NCBI GenBank assembly: GCA_013397845.1
Contig: VZTG01007794.1
Span: 186,001-250,000 of the forward strand
DNA length: 64,000 bases
Direction: 5' to 3'
From: Melanocharis versteri
Taxonomy: Eukaryota > Chordata > Aves > Passeriformes > Melanocharitidae
Shown here: positions 1-13,674 of the stretch, piece after piece
How positions within the stretch are numbered: the stretch's first letter is position 1
Layout of the letters: the number at the start of each line of letters is the position of its first letter
Made by a program: the position numbers and the translations under genes
Notes under the pieces: generated by a model
Told to the model about the DNA's origin: nothing
What the model saw: only the letters and a program-made list of their open reading frames with translations
Databases searched by the model: none

Positions 1-3000
1 GAGAATTAGCCTTGCATTTGTTTTCCTGATTAAGTTTTCACCAATTTAGTTGACATTTTTTAGTTTCCTAAAGTGTCAAGAGTAGTTTGATAAGACATGA
101 GCAAGGGAAAAGTCTGGGTTTGCTTCACTAAATATTTTCTCATTTCTGGCTTTGGACTTGGATAATTTAAGGCAAACTCGGTATTTTCCTCTCTGTCATC
201 TTCAGTGCAGCAAACGCAAAAGAGCTGAGATTAGGAAACTTATTATGTGATAAGAACTCCAGCAATTATCACTGGGCTTTCACTTCTTAATGCTCCCTTC
301 TCTTTCCGATGAACATTAACATGCTCAACAATTTGTGCCCCATTGAAAGTCTAGTATTTGATAGTTTAGACAGAGACTTTCTTTTTCTGCACTGTGCAGT
401 TTCTTTTCCTATACTAGAATGTTTAAATACTCAGTTGGCAATTCCTATTGTAGTTGATTATTTGGACCAGGCAAATTGCCGAATAAAAGGTTTGTAAATT
501 ATCTGCTTCATATTTGTGCGGTTCTCAAAGGACTGAAATTTGCTTTGGGGAAAAGCAAAGGACCAAGTAATAACATTTCCTTTTTTTTTTAAAGCAGTGC
601 CAGAAACTTAATTTCAGAGAGCTTTTTATTATTAAATTTCCCAGCCTTCCTTTCAAGCACTTTATTAGGAACACGGCTCATTTATTTGGGAGGGGGAGGA
701 AAGCATTGAAGTAGGGGGAGATAAAGGTAAAAAACAAGCTTATTAATTCATATTGTGATCTAAGTGTAGTGTTCATGTTGGCAACAATTTCAGTTTTCTA
801 ATGTGCAGTCATTGTGAAAAACTGATTCTAACATGGAAACCTCAAAGAAGTGAGAAAACTGTTTCTCCTGAACTTTTTTTGGAGCTCATTTATATTGAAA
901 TTTTTAAGGCCTTTGGAACTTTCAAGTGGTTCTCCTAGAGCAGGTGAAAGAGACCTTTGCTCTTTAACAGAAGGAGACAGAGAAATCAAGCTTTTGCTTG
1001 TTTTACTTACAAACTAGATGCAGCTTTCAGCACTGGGCTTGAGTCTGAGGCTGTTGGAAAAGCGAAGTCTAGGTAATAGATACAGTGTCAGGAGATGCTG
1101 GTCATGCTTCTGGGTTGTGGTCTGTAAATGTCTTTTTGATTGTTTATATTCATAGCTTAGCAGTTTGCACCTAACTTTTAAGAAAGGAGCATTTGTCTCC
1201 AGCCTACAAAATAAAGCTGGCCTGGAAAAGTGCAACAGAAGAGGTCAGTGCTGCTATTAGTTTTATAATAAATGCATTTTTTTGCCCCATTGAAAGACGG
1301 AAATACTGTGAGCACACTTAAAGCAAACTTAAAGCATGGGGACAATCCAAAGCCTAATTTTGTCAGTGACACCTGAGAAAGCTGACTGGAAAATGGAATT
1401 TCCCTTCCCCAGGAGAGCTGAACTTTTTTGAATTTTCTCTTATTCCACTTGGAAAAGTTAGCATTCTGTAATATTCTGGTTTAGGGGCATAGAAATATTT
1501 CAAGTTTAGTATTGTCCAAATTGATGAGAATATTCTTGGTTTTTCTATTTAAATGTTTACCAAACCTAATCTGATAGAATTAATATTTTCAACAGCAAAC
1601 ATCTCTCTCAAGAAATGTCTTTGCTGTTTCTTATCAGGGGATTGCGGACACATCCCTCTGAGGGAAGGCCTTCATTTTCTGCCCATTCAATTTAACTAAT
1701 TTTCTGCTCTTTCTGCTAACTATCCAAGCTGGAGCTCTGAGCTGTTGGCTGTCCTTCTCCAGCAGCTGTTTCTGTAGTGTGTGGGTCTAGTCAAGAAAAA
1801 CATAGAATGCATTTCCACTTTTCTTAGCACCATTGATGAGATGTTTCTGGCTTCTTGAAGTCACTCTCAGGCACAGGGAGAGCTCTGAAGAGCCATGCGT
1901 GTCTCTGATGCTTTTAGAATTTGAGATTATGAAAACTCTTCTATTCCACTTTTCCTTTACTTCTTTAACTCATTCCTCGAAATACTTGCTGCTGCCTTAT
2001 TTATACAACTTTTCCAGGCCTCCTTGTTGCAGATTTTGTCTTTCACAGGGTTTAGTCTCTCTGGCAGCCTGATTTGCATTTTGCATGCTTTTTCTCTCTG
2101 AGGATAAACCATGGGCAGTTACTGTGGTGCAAGGCTAAGGACAGGGCTGCTCTACAGCAAGTGGTCTTGTTTAATGGGAAGGGATGGATCTGCAATGGCA
2201 TTTGGGTGGAGGGAGCAGTGCTGATGATGTATTTCTTACAGGTGGCTCATTGTAGGAAGTGTGTGACAGCACAGGTTTGAAGGAATGCACCATAGTCTTC
2301 TAGAAATCACAAAAATAATAACAATCAGCTGAGGGGAGGCAGCTGGAGCAAGGCAGAATGGGCACATTTTACTTTCCTGTGTTGCAAAGAGATTCTGTGG
2401 GGTACAGCAGGTAGAAGATGTCGGGTGTACCTTCAGGTGTTTGAGAGATGGAATGTTGGAGAGTTAGTGTGAAAAGTAAAAAAACTATTGGCACTTTTGC
2501 AAGAAATGGAAGGGAAAAACATAGCCATCCCTATTCATCAATGCTAAAAAAAAGTAAACCATTTTTGTGAAAGTGTGTTGCAGAGAAACACAGAGGAAAG
2601 TTCTGGAAAACAATCTGGTGCCAATATGTAGCATATAGGAACTAGTTTTTCTACTGTAAATCAGGTCCTGTTTCATCATTTGTTCCTCTGACCTTCACTT
2701 TTCTATGAACTTTTCAAACCCCATCTAAGACGAGGCACTTCCAAAAATCTCTGCTAGACTAATTTTTTCTTATTTTCTTCTAAAACCTATGCCTGTGTGT
2801 CTTTTAGCTTGATGTCCCTTTTGGACTGTTTAATTTGCCTGGTAAATGACCAGACAGGAATACTATCCTTCCTGTCCTGGTGTTGCTAGGGTAAAAAGTG
2901 AGGTTGTTTAGTCCTGTTGCATCAGAACATTACCTTGCTGGTTTTGAAGCCCGTTTCTGGGGCTGTTCTGGTTGGAAGGACTCTTTCCACATGGTTGGCA

Positions 3001-6000
3001 TTGTCCGTAGTATTTCAAAGGAGGAGCTCTCAAAGGGGCATTTACCGTGAACATCAATCTTCCTTCACTCTTCTGAGTATACATCACCTGATGTGTTTAT
3101 TCTTTTCATGGCTGATGATTTGCAGACGTCCCATACTCTACAAATATACTTCTCCCTACATCGTTCCTCTATGTGACAACCTCACAGTTTATAGCAGAAG
3201 TCTTGTTACTAGTCCCAAAGCTTCTGACCTTGCACGCTCCTATTAAATTTCATCCCATTTCTATTACCCTTCCAGATAATCCAGCCCCTGCTATGTGAAC
3301 CCCCAATCCTCCCTCCAGACATTTAGGTCTCAGGGAATTTATTTGTTCATTTTTATATTTTTGTGCCAGTCATTAATACTAGTATTAAGTGAGATTGCCC
3401 TCAACCCCAGTCTTCAAGGGTTTTTCATTAATAACCTGCTTGAAGTTGAACAGTTCCCTTCCTGCCACATGGTCCTCTAACAGGCTGTGGCTAAGGGGAG
3501 GGGAAGCCTGCCCTGGCCCCTGTGACCCCTTTCAGCAGATGCCTTTGGGGCACAGGGCAGGCTGCCCTTTCCCTGAGCACCACTGGGGAAGCCTTGGAGG
3601 AGAGGCTGCTGGAGCAGAGCTGACAAGTTCACGTGGTGCGTTCTGCCCCTGCAGCCAGGAGAGGCAGAAAGCCAAGCTTTGGGGATGGCAGGGAGATACA
3701 CGAAAGGGCACCGAGAAAGGCCTTGTAGAATTCGCCTTGATCCAGGAAATGAGCAGGTATTGCTCAGCTGAAAGCCTGTCTGGAGGAAAGGGCCTGTCCT
3801 GCAAGGGCACAGAGGTTGGGGGAGAGATTTACTTGCAGTACCCCTTGCTTTCACTCTTTTACCCAGAAGAAAGGACAGATACTTCTTCTGTTAACACTGT
3901 TTACTGCTCCAGCTGGCATCCTAACAAAACTGACTTTCTGAGATGCTGAGGTACTCAAACTCAGGCAATAGATCACAATACTTAATTCTAAAACCTTATG
4001 TTGATTTGAGGTCTGCTAGAGTTACAAAAGAATTAAAAAATAAAGAAAAAGTAGAGAGCTGAGAGATAACCTCCCTTTCACCAGACAGTGCAATGTAAGG
4101 CATTGTACTAAACCTGACTAAAGGTGTCTTAACAACACAGAATTTACATAGCCTTGCAGTGCCAAATGTGTGAGTTGATGGGTTGAATTTGTTAATTGAC
4201 TAATGATTGCACACATTTTGTCTTTTGAAAGAATAAATTACTCAGTATAACAATAGACACTAATAATACCCTTTTCTATGTGGTCAGAAATTATGTAGAG
4301 AGACAATATGCTAAACACCGTGTTTCATGGGCAATAATTGTTATGAGTAAAGTATATTTTCTTTTGTTACAACACTCATGAACATGTCAAAGTTGAGATA
4401 CCATGCTGATGCCTGTGCTGATACTTACCACTTCGCATGTTCACAGCCCTGTACAAACATTAATGAACCAACAGTCATTTTCATAATCTGGCTTAATATA
4501 ATAAGGCATTGTGAACCTTGCTTTGCCTCTGTATGCACAGGGGATTGTAATTTACACCCCTTTCCATGCGCAATGAAGGCTATACCCGTCATCTACCCTC
4601 TCACAATCATCCTTTTCCTGTGCAGTTCCCACTGAAGGGGGGAACAGGGCTCCAAAGAGCCTGGGCCATAATTTCTTTGGCTCTCTTCCAGCTTTCTAGA
4701 TGGTGCCAGTTTGCTCCAGGCTTCCTCTGTGCTATATCATTGCAAATCCCTTTTTGAGGGGTGTTGTTTTCCCCACATCTGGAATTACCTCTCTCATTGC
4801 ATTGCCAGGAATAAAAGCCCACCTGTATTTCAAAAGTGCATGTCTGCTACTTTGTCTTACACATTTGTCAACAGGAAAGCCGTGCCTTGTGCTCTATTTT
4901 TTTCTTTTTAATTTTTTTTTTTTAATTTTAGAATGTTAGTTACCCTTTTGCTTCAAGCTAGAAGTATGTGCATCTATTTTGGCAGCATGGTTTCAAAGAG
5001 CTCTATTTCAGATACTAAGAAATGTGTGCTCTCAGGATCTGCAAGAGCTGGAGCAGGTAAATTAGCAGACTAGAATGAAGTCGAGTGAAGTACTGAAGGG
5101 CTCCAGATAGTTTAGGATTACAGCTGAAAGCATAATGTGAGGGCCAGCTCTCCCAGTTGCTGAAAGTGTACTTGGAGAGAGCTGAGAAGAGAAGATACCA
5201 GCTGGTGCCAACTCCCACAGCACTGACTACGAGCCGAAGTAATCTTTATGGGTGGTATCTCTGTATGATACCCACCTGTGAGCAGGGAATTACCTTCGTA
5301 GCCCAACTGGCCACGTCCTGTGTAACCAGAGGATTTATTGACTCTGTAGCAAGACCAGGCTCTTTTGCCTCCAGGAAAGGTTAGCTTCCTGACCTGAAAG
5401 GTTGAGGTGAAAGGTGTGTGTGGGTGTTAATGGTATTATTCTGTTAGTGGGCTACAGAGTTCCACGCTGGCTAAAATGTGATTAATTGAGCAGAAATAAT
5501 TCAAGTCTCTACTCTGCAGATTGTTGAGGGGAGATGTGCACCTGACAGCTGATACAGTTAAGCATTTGCAGCTTAAAGGTGCATATCCTCTGTGCTTCTT
5601 GAGGAGCAAACAGAAATTGAATTATTCGTGTTACTCAGTGCAGATGTCTGGCTTTTAGTCTCATCATTCATCATTGCTCAGCAAACACCTGTGTTCATAG
5701 ATTGCATCATATATACTGCAAAATGAATTGTGATTTTTATATTCTTTGAGTATGACTCTGACTCACAGCCACACAGTAAGATGCACAACAACCATGCTAC
5801 ATTACTTGTTAAATACATATTGTAGAATGATGGTTGAACCCAGTTATTTAAGAATATATAAGAGATTTCTTTAATTAATAGCCCCTGTGCCAGCAGGGGG
5901 TTGTGCTCTGTTGGGCTAGACTTAGGCATGCCAAAATGATGTCTGTGAAGAGACTCCCTGTAATGCTACTTAAATTTATTGATTGAATGGACAAAAGTAG

Positions 6001-6390
6001 GTCTGTAATTTGTTTTATCTTCTAACTTTGAAAGCATCAACTTTAAGGAATCACATTCATATTGATAGCTACAGCGATGAGTTCAAGAATTGAATATAGG
6101 GCCAGACTAGAATTCCATAGGTCAGAGGTACAAAAGCCGTAGAAAAACCAAAGACTCCAGATCTACGAGGATGAATAATCACTTTCAAAACAGACCTTAA
6201 GAAGTGGTCAAAAAACCTACAGCAAATGAAAAACATGGCTTTATTGTTGCAGTTAGAAAAAATGAGGATAAAATTAAATTACTGCATTGGCTTAAATCTT
6301 GCAAAGTAGGTGAAAAGAGTAGTACCTTATGTATAACAGTTCATCAGTCTTAAGAAACTGGCTGGTCAAGTCACTAGAACAAAAGGACTC
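1..6390. other. No gene recognised; unique AT-rich DNA
   Basis: Only short unrelated ORFs occur. A GC-rich patch at 3480-3850 is open in three frames at once, the longest being a 186-codon ORF at 3389-3949 on the + strand, as expected when stops are rare; no family is recognisable. A T10 run lies at 591 and a T12 run at 4912. The CTCF-like motif at 5890 is listed separately. Confidence 0.7.
5890..5903 (+). promoter_or_regulatory. CTCF-like motif
   Basis: CCAGCAGGGGGTTG matches the CTCF core at 12 of 14 positions, with the C and R of the GGCR segment changed. It stands alone in AT-rich DNA. This is a motif match only and could be chance. Confidence 0.25.
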
Positions 6391-6578
6391 TAGAATAACT
6401 TAAGTTGAAAGAGACCTCCAGGAGGTCATCTAGTACAGTTCAAAGCAGATCTGATTAGATGAGGTTTCTGTGTCAGGGCTGTGTCCACTCAAATCTTGAA
6501 TAGCTCCAAGGAGGAGGTTCTGCAGCTCGTCTGGCCTAGCTGTTTCAATATTTGACCACCTTGTCTTAAAAAAACTCC
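6391..6578 (-). mobile_element. CR1 LINE 3'-end fragment
   Basis: This is a short, diverged minus-strand CR1 piece. Landmarks in order on the + strand are TTGAAAGAGACCTCCAGGAGG, then TCATCTAGT, CAAAGCAGATCTGATTAGA, GGGCTGTGTCC, AATAGCTCCAAGGA and GTTTCAATATTTGACCACC. These follow the reverse complement of the CR1 3' coding end and UTR. The tail octamer repeats are reduced to TAGAATAACT. No coding remains. Confidence 0.8.
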
Positions 6579-9500
6579 ATCAACAGAACTGTATTGCAGT
6601 GGCTGGGGACAGATAACAAGAACTGTTTATGGAGTGTGAGCCACCATTCCCAGAGATTTCCAGCAGTCTGGACATGACTGACCAGTATGTACTGGTGTGT
6701 TCTGCTAAGCCATACCATGAACCACCACCACCAGCCACTAGTGACATGCTGACAAAAAAAAAGCAAATGCATTCTTGAAACTTATTGGCTCAGGAATTTC
6801 CAGAGATGGTTTTTAAATGTAGCTCAACTCCTGCTAGAGATGAAATTGAAGTGGAGCAGGGCTATGAAAATGACTGACTATGGAGAATAGGGCGGAGTAA
6901 AAGAATTTGGTTGTTCAGAGAAGTCAAATGAAGACTTTGAAAGGCATCTTACTGCTCTCTGTAAGTTCATTACCACTAATAGGTATAATGGGAAGAAATA
7001 GATGAAGACTTTTAATTAGAAAAATGTTTTAAACAAGAACGTGGTGTGGCCTTGGAGCAGCCTTCAGCAGGAGCAGTTGTAAAAATACATGAAACAGAAA
7101 CAAAACCAAACTGACTTTGACATGGAGGTCTGCAGGGGCAGCCTTTTGCTCAATGCGCCATTTGTGTTTTTCAGGGTAGACATTGTGTTCAGGAGTAATT
7201 TGCCTGGCGTTTCAGTACATCTGGTAGCGTTTTGGTTGCTCCTGTCGTGCCCTGTTATTTCCTGAGCACATGGACAGGAGTAACAGCTTGTCTGCAATTT
7301 GCTTGGCAAATCCCAGGTGCTCCCCAGCGCCTGCACCTTGCATGCGTGTGGAAAGGCTTGACACATCATGGAAAGGTTTCAGTTGACTGGGCATGATCTT
7401 TGTAGGTGCATTTCTGCTGAAGAAGTCCAAGATAAAAATATGTCAGCCCATAAGAAGAGCCATTCGTGAAAGAGAGCGAATGATGTGTACTGTGTACACT
7501 GGGTCCCTGTGCATTCCAACTCAGAGTATTTTTCCATGACTAAACAGAAACAGCCATTTCCTTAGAATAGTAACTGATTATTTTTCAATTGTATGTTTTA
7601 TTTGACATACTTTTATGTTCTTACAAGCAATTTAAGCGAATTTATGCAATTTAAAGTTTAGCTAGTGCTTTTTACTCCACATAAGAGTTTTGTTTTGGAT
7701 AGCCTGTTGGTGAAGCAAACTAATTTAAAGTGAATTTCACCTGAAAGCTGTTTCTAGTATTTGTGATTATGAAGTCATGATTTGAAATTCTCCATAGTTG
7801 CCGCATTTCTATATTTTATATTTAACTTTAAGACTGTTATGTATTTAGTGACCATAAATGGAATAGAGTAATATGAGAGAATTGATGGAACAGATATCTC
7901 ACTGGAAAATAACAGCTTAGTGTTAAATGTATCTGTAACAGTGAGAGGGCTTCGGCAGAATGCAGAAATATCAATAAACAAATCATAAGAGGTAAGGAAT
8001 GACATTTGAGTTCAAAATAAGGAAAAGAATGGAAATATTAAAGGATATTTAGGAGGCTTATTTTTGGAACAGGAAAGTGTTAAGGAAGTTATCAAAATAA
8101 TAGTTTCTATTCCAGTATTTAAAATTCAAAAAGAGAGAGTAGAAAATAGCCATGCTGATGAGAGATGGAATGATCAATGGTTTGGAAAGGCATATGCAGC
8201 TAAAAAAGAAACAGAAGCTGCCTGTCAAAAAGGGGATGTCTGCCAGATAATCAGCTGCTGTTTGCATCAAGGTCAGTCACTGACAGTGATTGCAGTGTCT
8301 CTAAGTTTTTAGACAAAAAAAAGTCTTTGAACTAGCTTGTTCCATAGGAGTATTTACACTGAATTCATTGAACTGCAGACTAAGTTGTATGAACCCCCGC
8401 TGTGTTGGTTTAGATCAGGTTTTGCCTAGCAAAGCTCAGCATTATTGTATTTTGTGTCACTGGGAATTTTTATTAATGTCCAAAGCTAAAAATAATGGTG
8501 TATCTACTGCATTTCAAATGTCACCTTTTAGCACAAGCCCAGACTTTGAACCCTGCTGACCAATGAGCTTCTGAGATTATTTGTTGGGATGGATGACTAG
8601 CTAAAGCACAGTTTGGATAAATCCATGCAAATTTGCTAGCTTCTGGAACAAAACTTCCATCAGTTTCTTGTAGTGCATAATTGCATGTATGATCACAGCT
8701 ATTATTGTGGCTGTTTCTAAGGAATTTTTGTGCTGGTAACATGAATGAGTGTTTGATGTTTGGTGAAAGGAGTGTTTTTGAAAATGAAATCTGGAGCTTT
8801 TGCATTGCCATACTGGGAAAAGCTGAAAGCAAAGTGATCAACCATGCTGCAGCTTTAATGTAGCGGCTTTCATCCCGACACCAATACCTTTCAACATGAG
8901 GGAGAGAACTTGTTTATAGGGAAGAGATGCAGACTTTTTAAAGCTAATCAACTGAGTTTGTATATTCAGTAATAACTGTTGCAACCCACCTGAGAATTTA
9001 TCCAGATTAAGTCAGACCTGTAACAGAAATCAAGGTATTACATAAAGACCTATTGGCAGGAGAAATTTCCCTGTTCAGGTTCCCTTTTAAGCTTAAGCTC
9101 AAAATCTACAGTCCTTGTTCCAGCAAAACATAATGATTGTTTGAGTAAGAATTCCAGCATTTTGCCCCATAACTTCAAGAGATGTTAGGGTTTTTAGAAA
9201 AGAAATGAAATGCATTATTATGGTGAGTGTTGGGGTATAATGAGAGTACACTAAGATCTACATTTAATTTAAAAACAGTTTTTTATTTTTAATACTATTG
9301 ATTCCAAAAGTCGTTAGGTTTGATATAAGCATTTTTTTACCCATTACCAATACTTGAATAACAGTTGCTGTTCACATTTTATGGATGGAAAGAATGATGT
9401 GATTGTTGTTCTTTGATAAGAAATAAAGTTCTGATTCATACCAGAACACTAACTTTGTGGATGCAAGCTCATTGAAATTTTTTTTTTATGAACTACTTAA

Positions 9501-12500
9501 TTCCTAATTTTTTAAATTATTATTTCTAAAAAATTATGTTTAAGATATAGTTCCAGAAGTGAATTAAATGTCTTTGACTTCAAAGAAATATGCTAAAAAA
9601 AATGCTTTTTTTTGAGCACCAAAAACTTGATCCAAATTTTGGGTTTAACATGATTTTGATTAGGTCAGTGTGTAAAGTCTTTGAAGTTACACCTTAAATG
9701 CCTTTGAAAGCTGGAGCACTATTTTTAGGAAATGAATAAAACTTTTAACGCAATAGATTTTATTAATGTGAATTAAACTTAGATATAGCCAAGCAGTTCG
9801 GTTATAGCACATGTAGAGTGGGAGGGCAGGGTGTATTTGGGAAGCAGAAATATCAGAGAAATAACATATGCATTACAGAAATTTATACTAAAACAGAATT
9901 TAACATTAAAGTATTTTTATTTGTTGTCCAAAGAAATAAATCCTTTTATCTGAGCATAGGTGGAAGAAACGAGCTCAGGGGATCTCTCCTGGGCTCAAAG
10001 GAGAGTGTTAGTTTTAATAAGAAATTTTTGGTAAAGCCCAGATATTGCAGATTTCTATTGGGATTGCAGTAGAAGACAGTAGGAATTTTCAAGGAGAGCT
10101 ATAGGGATGCTCCTTACCCTTTATAGGGAAAGTTTTTCTGCAGATATAGATTATTGTGCAAACAGAAATTACTCTTTTCCTTTTTGCCCCAGTGGACATT
10201 GACATTGTTAGTGTGAATAACATGTATGTGTAAAGACCTGGAAGCTGGAGACCTTCCTTTGTGAGTTTAGAAATCTGTAGCTGTGCAGGTTTGCTATGCC
10301 TGTGCGAAATGTGAGTAAAGTAATTTCTTACAAGTAATAAATGAATCACAGCCTGTTCACTGGAAGCACATCCTTGTATCTTGTAGCCTCACTCAGCTAT
10401 GCCAGATATTTAAATGATGAGTTATTAATTTGATCAATTAATGGCTTCAAAAAAACAAACCAAGAAGAACACCCACCGTTTTTGTGTTGTTTTCCCCTCT
10501 TCCAAACCCAGTAAAACCAACTTTTCCTGAGGTTGGCAAAGGCTTTTCAACAGCTCTCTATAAATCATTGAGAGTATTATATTTCTCCTTCCTGGAGTAA
10601 AATGTGCATGGTAGGATTCAAGCCAGTAGTTTTAAGTGATCCTCAGGGGCATGGCATTAGATTGCACTGTTGGTGCAATTTTACTGTCATCATATGAAGG
10701 CAGCAACTATTGCATCAATGGAATTTTTGGACTGGGAAGTTCTTGAGGCCAAATCCTGGCCTTGTTTTTGTGGGCAGCTTGAAGCAGAACTTGTCCAGTG
10801 TGCAGGAGTGAAGACCGGGGCATGAAGTGCTATGAAAATGCAGGTCTGGGAAGTTTGTGAAGCCAAATCACAAGTACCTGATTGATTGTGCTCAGTAGGA
10901 GCAGATGCAGAAGTGCCAGTCAGCTTTTTGTTGGAGAAGATGTGTAAAATTTGAAGAGTCTTGGTTCTTCCTTAAAGTAGTGTGCCCTTAAAGTAGTGGG
11001 CCAGAATTATTGTTACAAGCAGCGTGTAAGTAACAGACCTGTGCAAACACTGGAGCTGGATCTCCTGGGAAATTACATTTGTTCCCAGAGCTCACTTTAG
11101 TTGGAGAAGCTTTTCTTAGCTTTTCCTTCCCTCCGACTGGTTTGCAAGTTCAGATTTTTCCAGCTTCTTGAAGACTCAAGCAGTGCTTGTCACTCCCTGT
11201 CACCAGGGTGGCAGAGCTGTCTGTCTGTGCCACCGAGAGCCTTCACTGTGCCTTGCTGGCACTTTCCTTGTGCTTTCCCGGGGTTCACTCATGCAGGAGC
11301 GGGCACTGGTGTCGCGCTGTGTCCCTGGAGCCGTGGCAGCGCGACGCCTTGGGAAGCTGTTTGCCCGGGTTTGGTGCTGGGGACAGGGTTGTCCCAGGGC
11401 AGCAAGGCTGAGCTCCCCAGGGCACTTTTCTATTTCTCGTGCTAAAATGGGTTTCTGAATACTAATTACCATTTACAAATATTTTAATGTCTGCTTAGGA
11501 ACTTAGCTCCAGGGGAGAAAAAAAATTATGGTAATAGTTTCAAAAGACCACAAAGGCCACATTTTTTAGCAAAGCATTTGCTTGCTTTACATTAAACATG
11601 CCCTCAAGTTCCTTATTTATTTTTAATATATTACTTCTACATCCTTTCTTCCTCCATGGTGATTTTCCCTTGCTGAATAACATCCACTCAGCTTTCCTTA
11701 TCCCAAACAGAACTGTCAATCTTAAAGTTTAAATTGGCATCATCCTTTCCCAGCCCCAGCTGCCCTTGGCTTTCTTCAAGTTTTTGTCAGTGTGATCAAA
11801 GTATAGTGCACTTGCACCCATATATTTTAAAATCTATATTGGGTTTGTTTCTTTTGGATAGTACCCAGTCTATCACAATGGTCAAAATTGTTTCTGGCAT
11901 CCATGGAGATAATTATATCATGTCATAATGTTGTGAATAGTGTATTGCATTATTATCCTTACATCACATGGGGAGTTCAAGATATGAAAAGTAACTGTTC
12001 CTGATAGTCAGGAATCTGAAGATTGTTTTTCTATACTCTCTAGCATGATTGATTAACAAACTTGGCTTAAAAGAAGAATATACCTATGAAACTTTTCTGG
12101 ATTTATTTTGACTGCACACGAGACCTGTTTCAAATTTTGAGCTGAGATGAAATGCATTTAACAAAGGTTATGGTATGATCAGTGGCAAAGTTATTAGAGA
12201 GAATTTCTTGCCATTTTTAAGGCTGCACTGTTTCTTCTGCCTTCACCCCTGTTTTTATTTATTTATTTTTCTTCCCAAAATAAATATTTTGGTTTTGACA
12301 AGTTTTATTGTTCAAATTTGTATTTTATTTTTAATCTTTTAAAGCAAAAAACATCATTGCCAGGCTGGATTATAATAGATGATACTTTTAGATGAACTTG
12401 TCCGACTTCCCTGTTATGGAAGCTGCCAGGAGCCCAATATGAATGCAGCGTGGGCCTATGTACTTAGAATTTGGACATCATGTATATGTAGTAAAAGCAT

Positions 12501-12898
12501 GAATTTGATATGGTATGGATTATTTATTTTAAAAAATTGTCGTATTCATATACATTTTATAGTATAAGGGATAAATAACATGTATTTGGTATAATAGTGT
12601 CAAAGATGCTGCACACCAAAGAGTATTCAGACAATTTCCCACAAAATTGGGGTTTGAATGAGCAACCTGTTAACACCATTAACTTCAAACCTTTATATCT
12701 CCAAGTACCACAATAACAGTGTTTCTGCTTTAAAAATATGCAGTGTCTGACTGTAATACATATTGAAAACTGTTTAATTATAATATTTTGTCAATTAAAC
12801 ATGGGTTGTTCCTTTATTTAACCTCTTGTTTGAAATTTCTATTTCAAAGAACACTAAAATCAAGAATTGATCTAATTTTATACACTTTCAGTAAAGGA
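6579..12898. other. No gene recognised; unique DNA
   Basis: AT-rich throughout, except 11200-11420, which has a modest cluster of CpGs and overlapping ORFs in several frames without family resemblance. A T10 run starts at 9478. Donor-like GAG|GTAAGG occurs at 7995 with no matching exon. Confidence 0.7.
10970..11003. repeat. 17-bp tandem duplication
   Basis: CCTTAAAGTAGTG occurs twice at a 17-base period. Confidence 0.8.
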
Positions 12899-12957
12899 AG
12901 TTGGAGTAGATGACGTCCAGAGACTACTTCCAACCAACATTTCTATGACTGTTTGAT
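12899..12957 (+). mobile_element. CR1 LINE 3'-tail fragment
   Basis: About 60 bases match the last part of a CR1 element in + orientation: TTGGAGTAGATGACGTCCAG, then CTTCCAACCAACATTTCTATGA, ending in a degenerate tail (TTCTATGACTGTTTGATT). This is the only clear repeat of this class here lying in the + orientation. Confidence 0.7.
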
Positions 12958-13603
12958 TAAAGATACTGCTATTAATAACTTGCAACCTTGCAATTTTGTC
13001 ACCTTTGATAGAGAGATAGTAACAGATTCTTATAGTTTAATAGATGCTTATAGTTTTCAGAAGAAGAAAAGATTTTTAGAAGAAAAATGAGGCTAAGACA
13101 CAGCGATGTCAAATGCAGTAATAGGCCTATTCTTACTCAACTCTCAGTGAGCTTGAACAGACCTTAGTGGAGTTTGCTAATAAATTCATTTAAGTTGTGA
13201 AATTCTGTGTAAGATAAACAATATTAGTTCATAGTTCCTGTAAAGTTAGTCTGGAAAACAAATATGCTGGAGACTGTACCTCATAAAGAACTCATATCCC
13301 ATGTTACAGATGCTCGTCTTAGGTGGGACAGAAGCAATTCTGAGTCAGAGCAAACAAGTTTTAGTTTTGGCAGTTTTCCCTTCACCCTGGGGACATTGAA
13401 GTTCAAGTCATAAAGTGCTTTTGCTGAGACTGAGCTTTCCACTTACATCATCAGTATTCCAGCTGGAGTTCTTAATTTATTTTTTCCCGAATCCTTGGGT
13501 TCACTCCATTCTTTCATCTAACTCTGCTATTCAAAAAAGAAATGATCATCAAGCCACCTAAATTTTATCTACTCTCCTATGTAGTTCATTGTGCTGTTAA
13601 GTA

Positions 13604-13674
13604 ACTCTATTTGTTTGATTTGTTTTGCAGGTAAGTAGCACTTAGCACCTGATAGTCAACAATTTATGGTAAGT
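13604..13674 (+). promoter_or_regulatory. Candidate recursive splice site with 38-nt RS-exon
   Basis: A strong acceptor is joined directly to a strong donor. A pyrimidine-rich tract ends in TTTTGCAG at 13630, and the next six bases are GTAAGT (13631-13636). A plausible branch-point adenine (TAAC context) lies at 13604, 26 bases before the AG. A second donor, ATG|GTAAGTAT, begins at 13669 and defines a 38-base exon (13631-13668). That exon has a stop codon in all three frames and is not a multiple of three, so keeping it would disrupt any reading frame. In long vertebrate genes this is the layout of a recursive (zero-length) splice site with its RS-exon: the upstream exon first splices here, then the rebuilt GTAAGT splices onward. 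The motifs are seen directly; the function is inferred. The alternative is an ordinary poison microexon or chance. Confidence 0.55.
13631..13668 (+). other. Predicted 38-nt RS-exon (non-coding, stop in every frame)
   Basis: This is the exon defined by the acceptor ending at 13630 and the donor GTAAGT at 13669. Frame 1 reaches TAG after four codons, frame 2 begins with TAA, and frame 3 has TAG as its second codon. It would therefore act as a poison exon if included. In the known vertebrate mechanism such exons are normally skipped because the rebuilt upstream donor outcompetes the downstream one. No transcript evidence is available here. Confidence 0.4.

Noticed and set aside
3389..3949. 186-codon ORF on the + strand
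   Set aside because: It lies in a GC-rich patch where three frames are open at once, shows no family resemblance and has no clear splice or promoter context. Most likely stop-poor chance sequence.
11101..11472. Cluster of overlapping ORFs on both strands near a small CpG cluster
   Set aside because: Overlapping frames in a GC-rich patch explain them. The CpG density is too low and the patch too short for me to call a CpG island.
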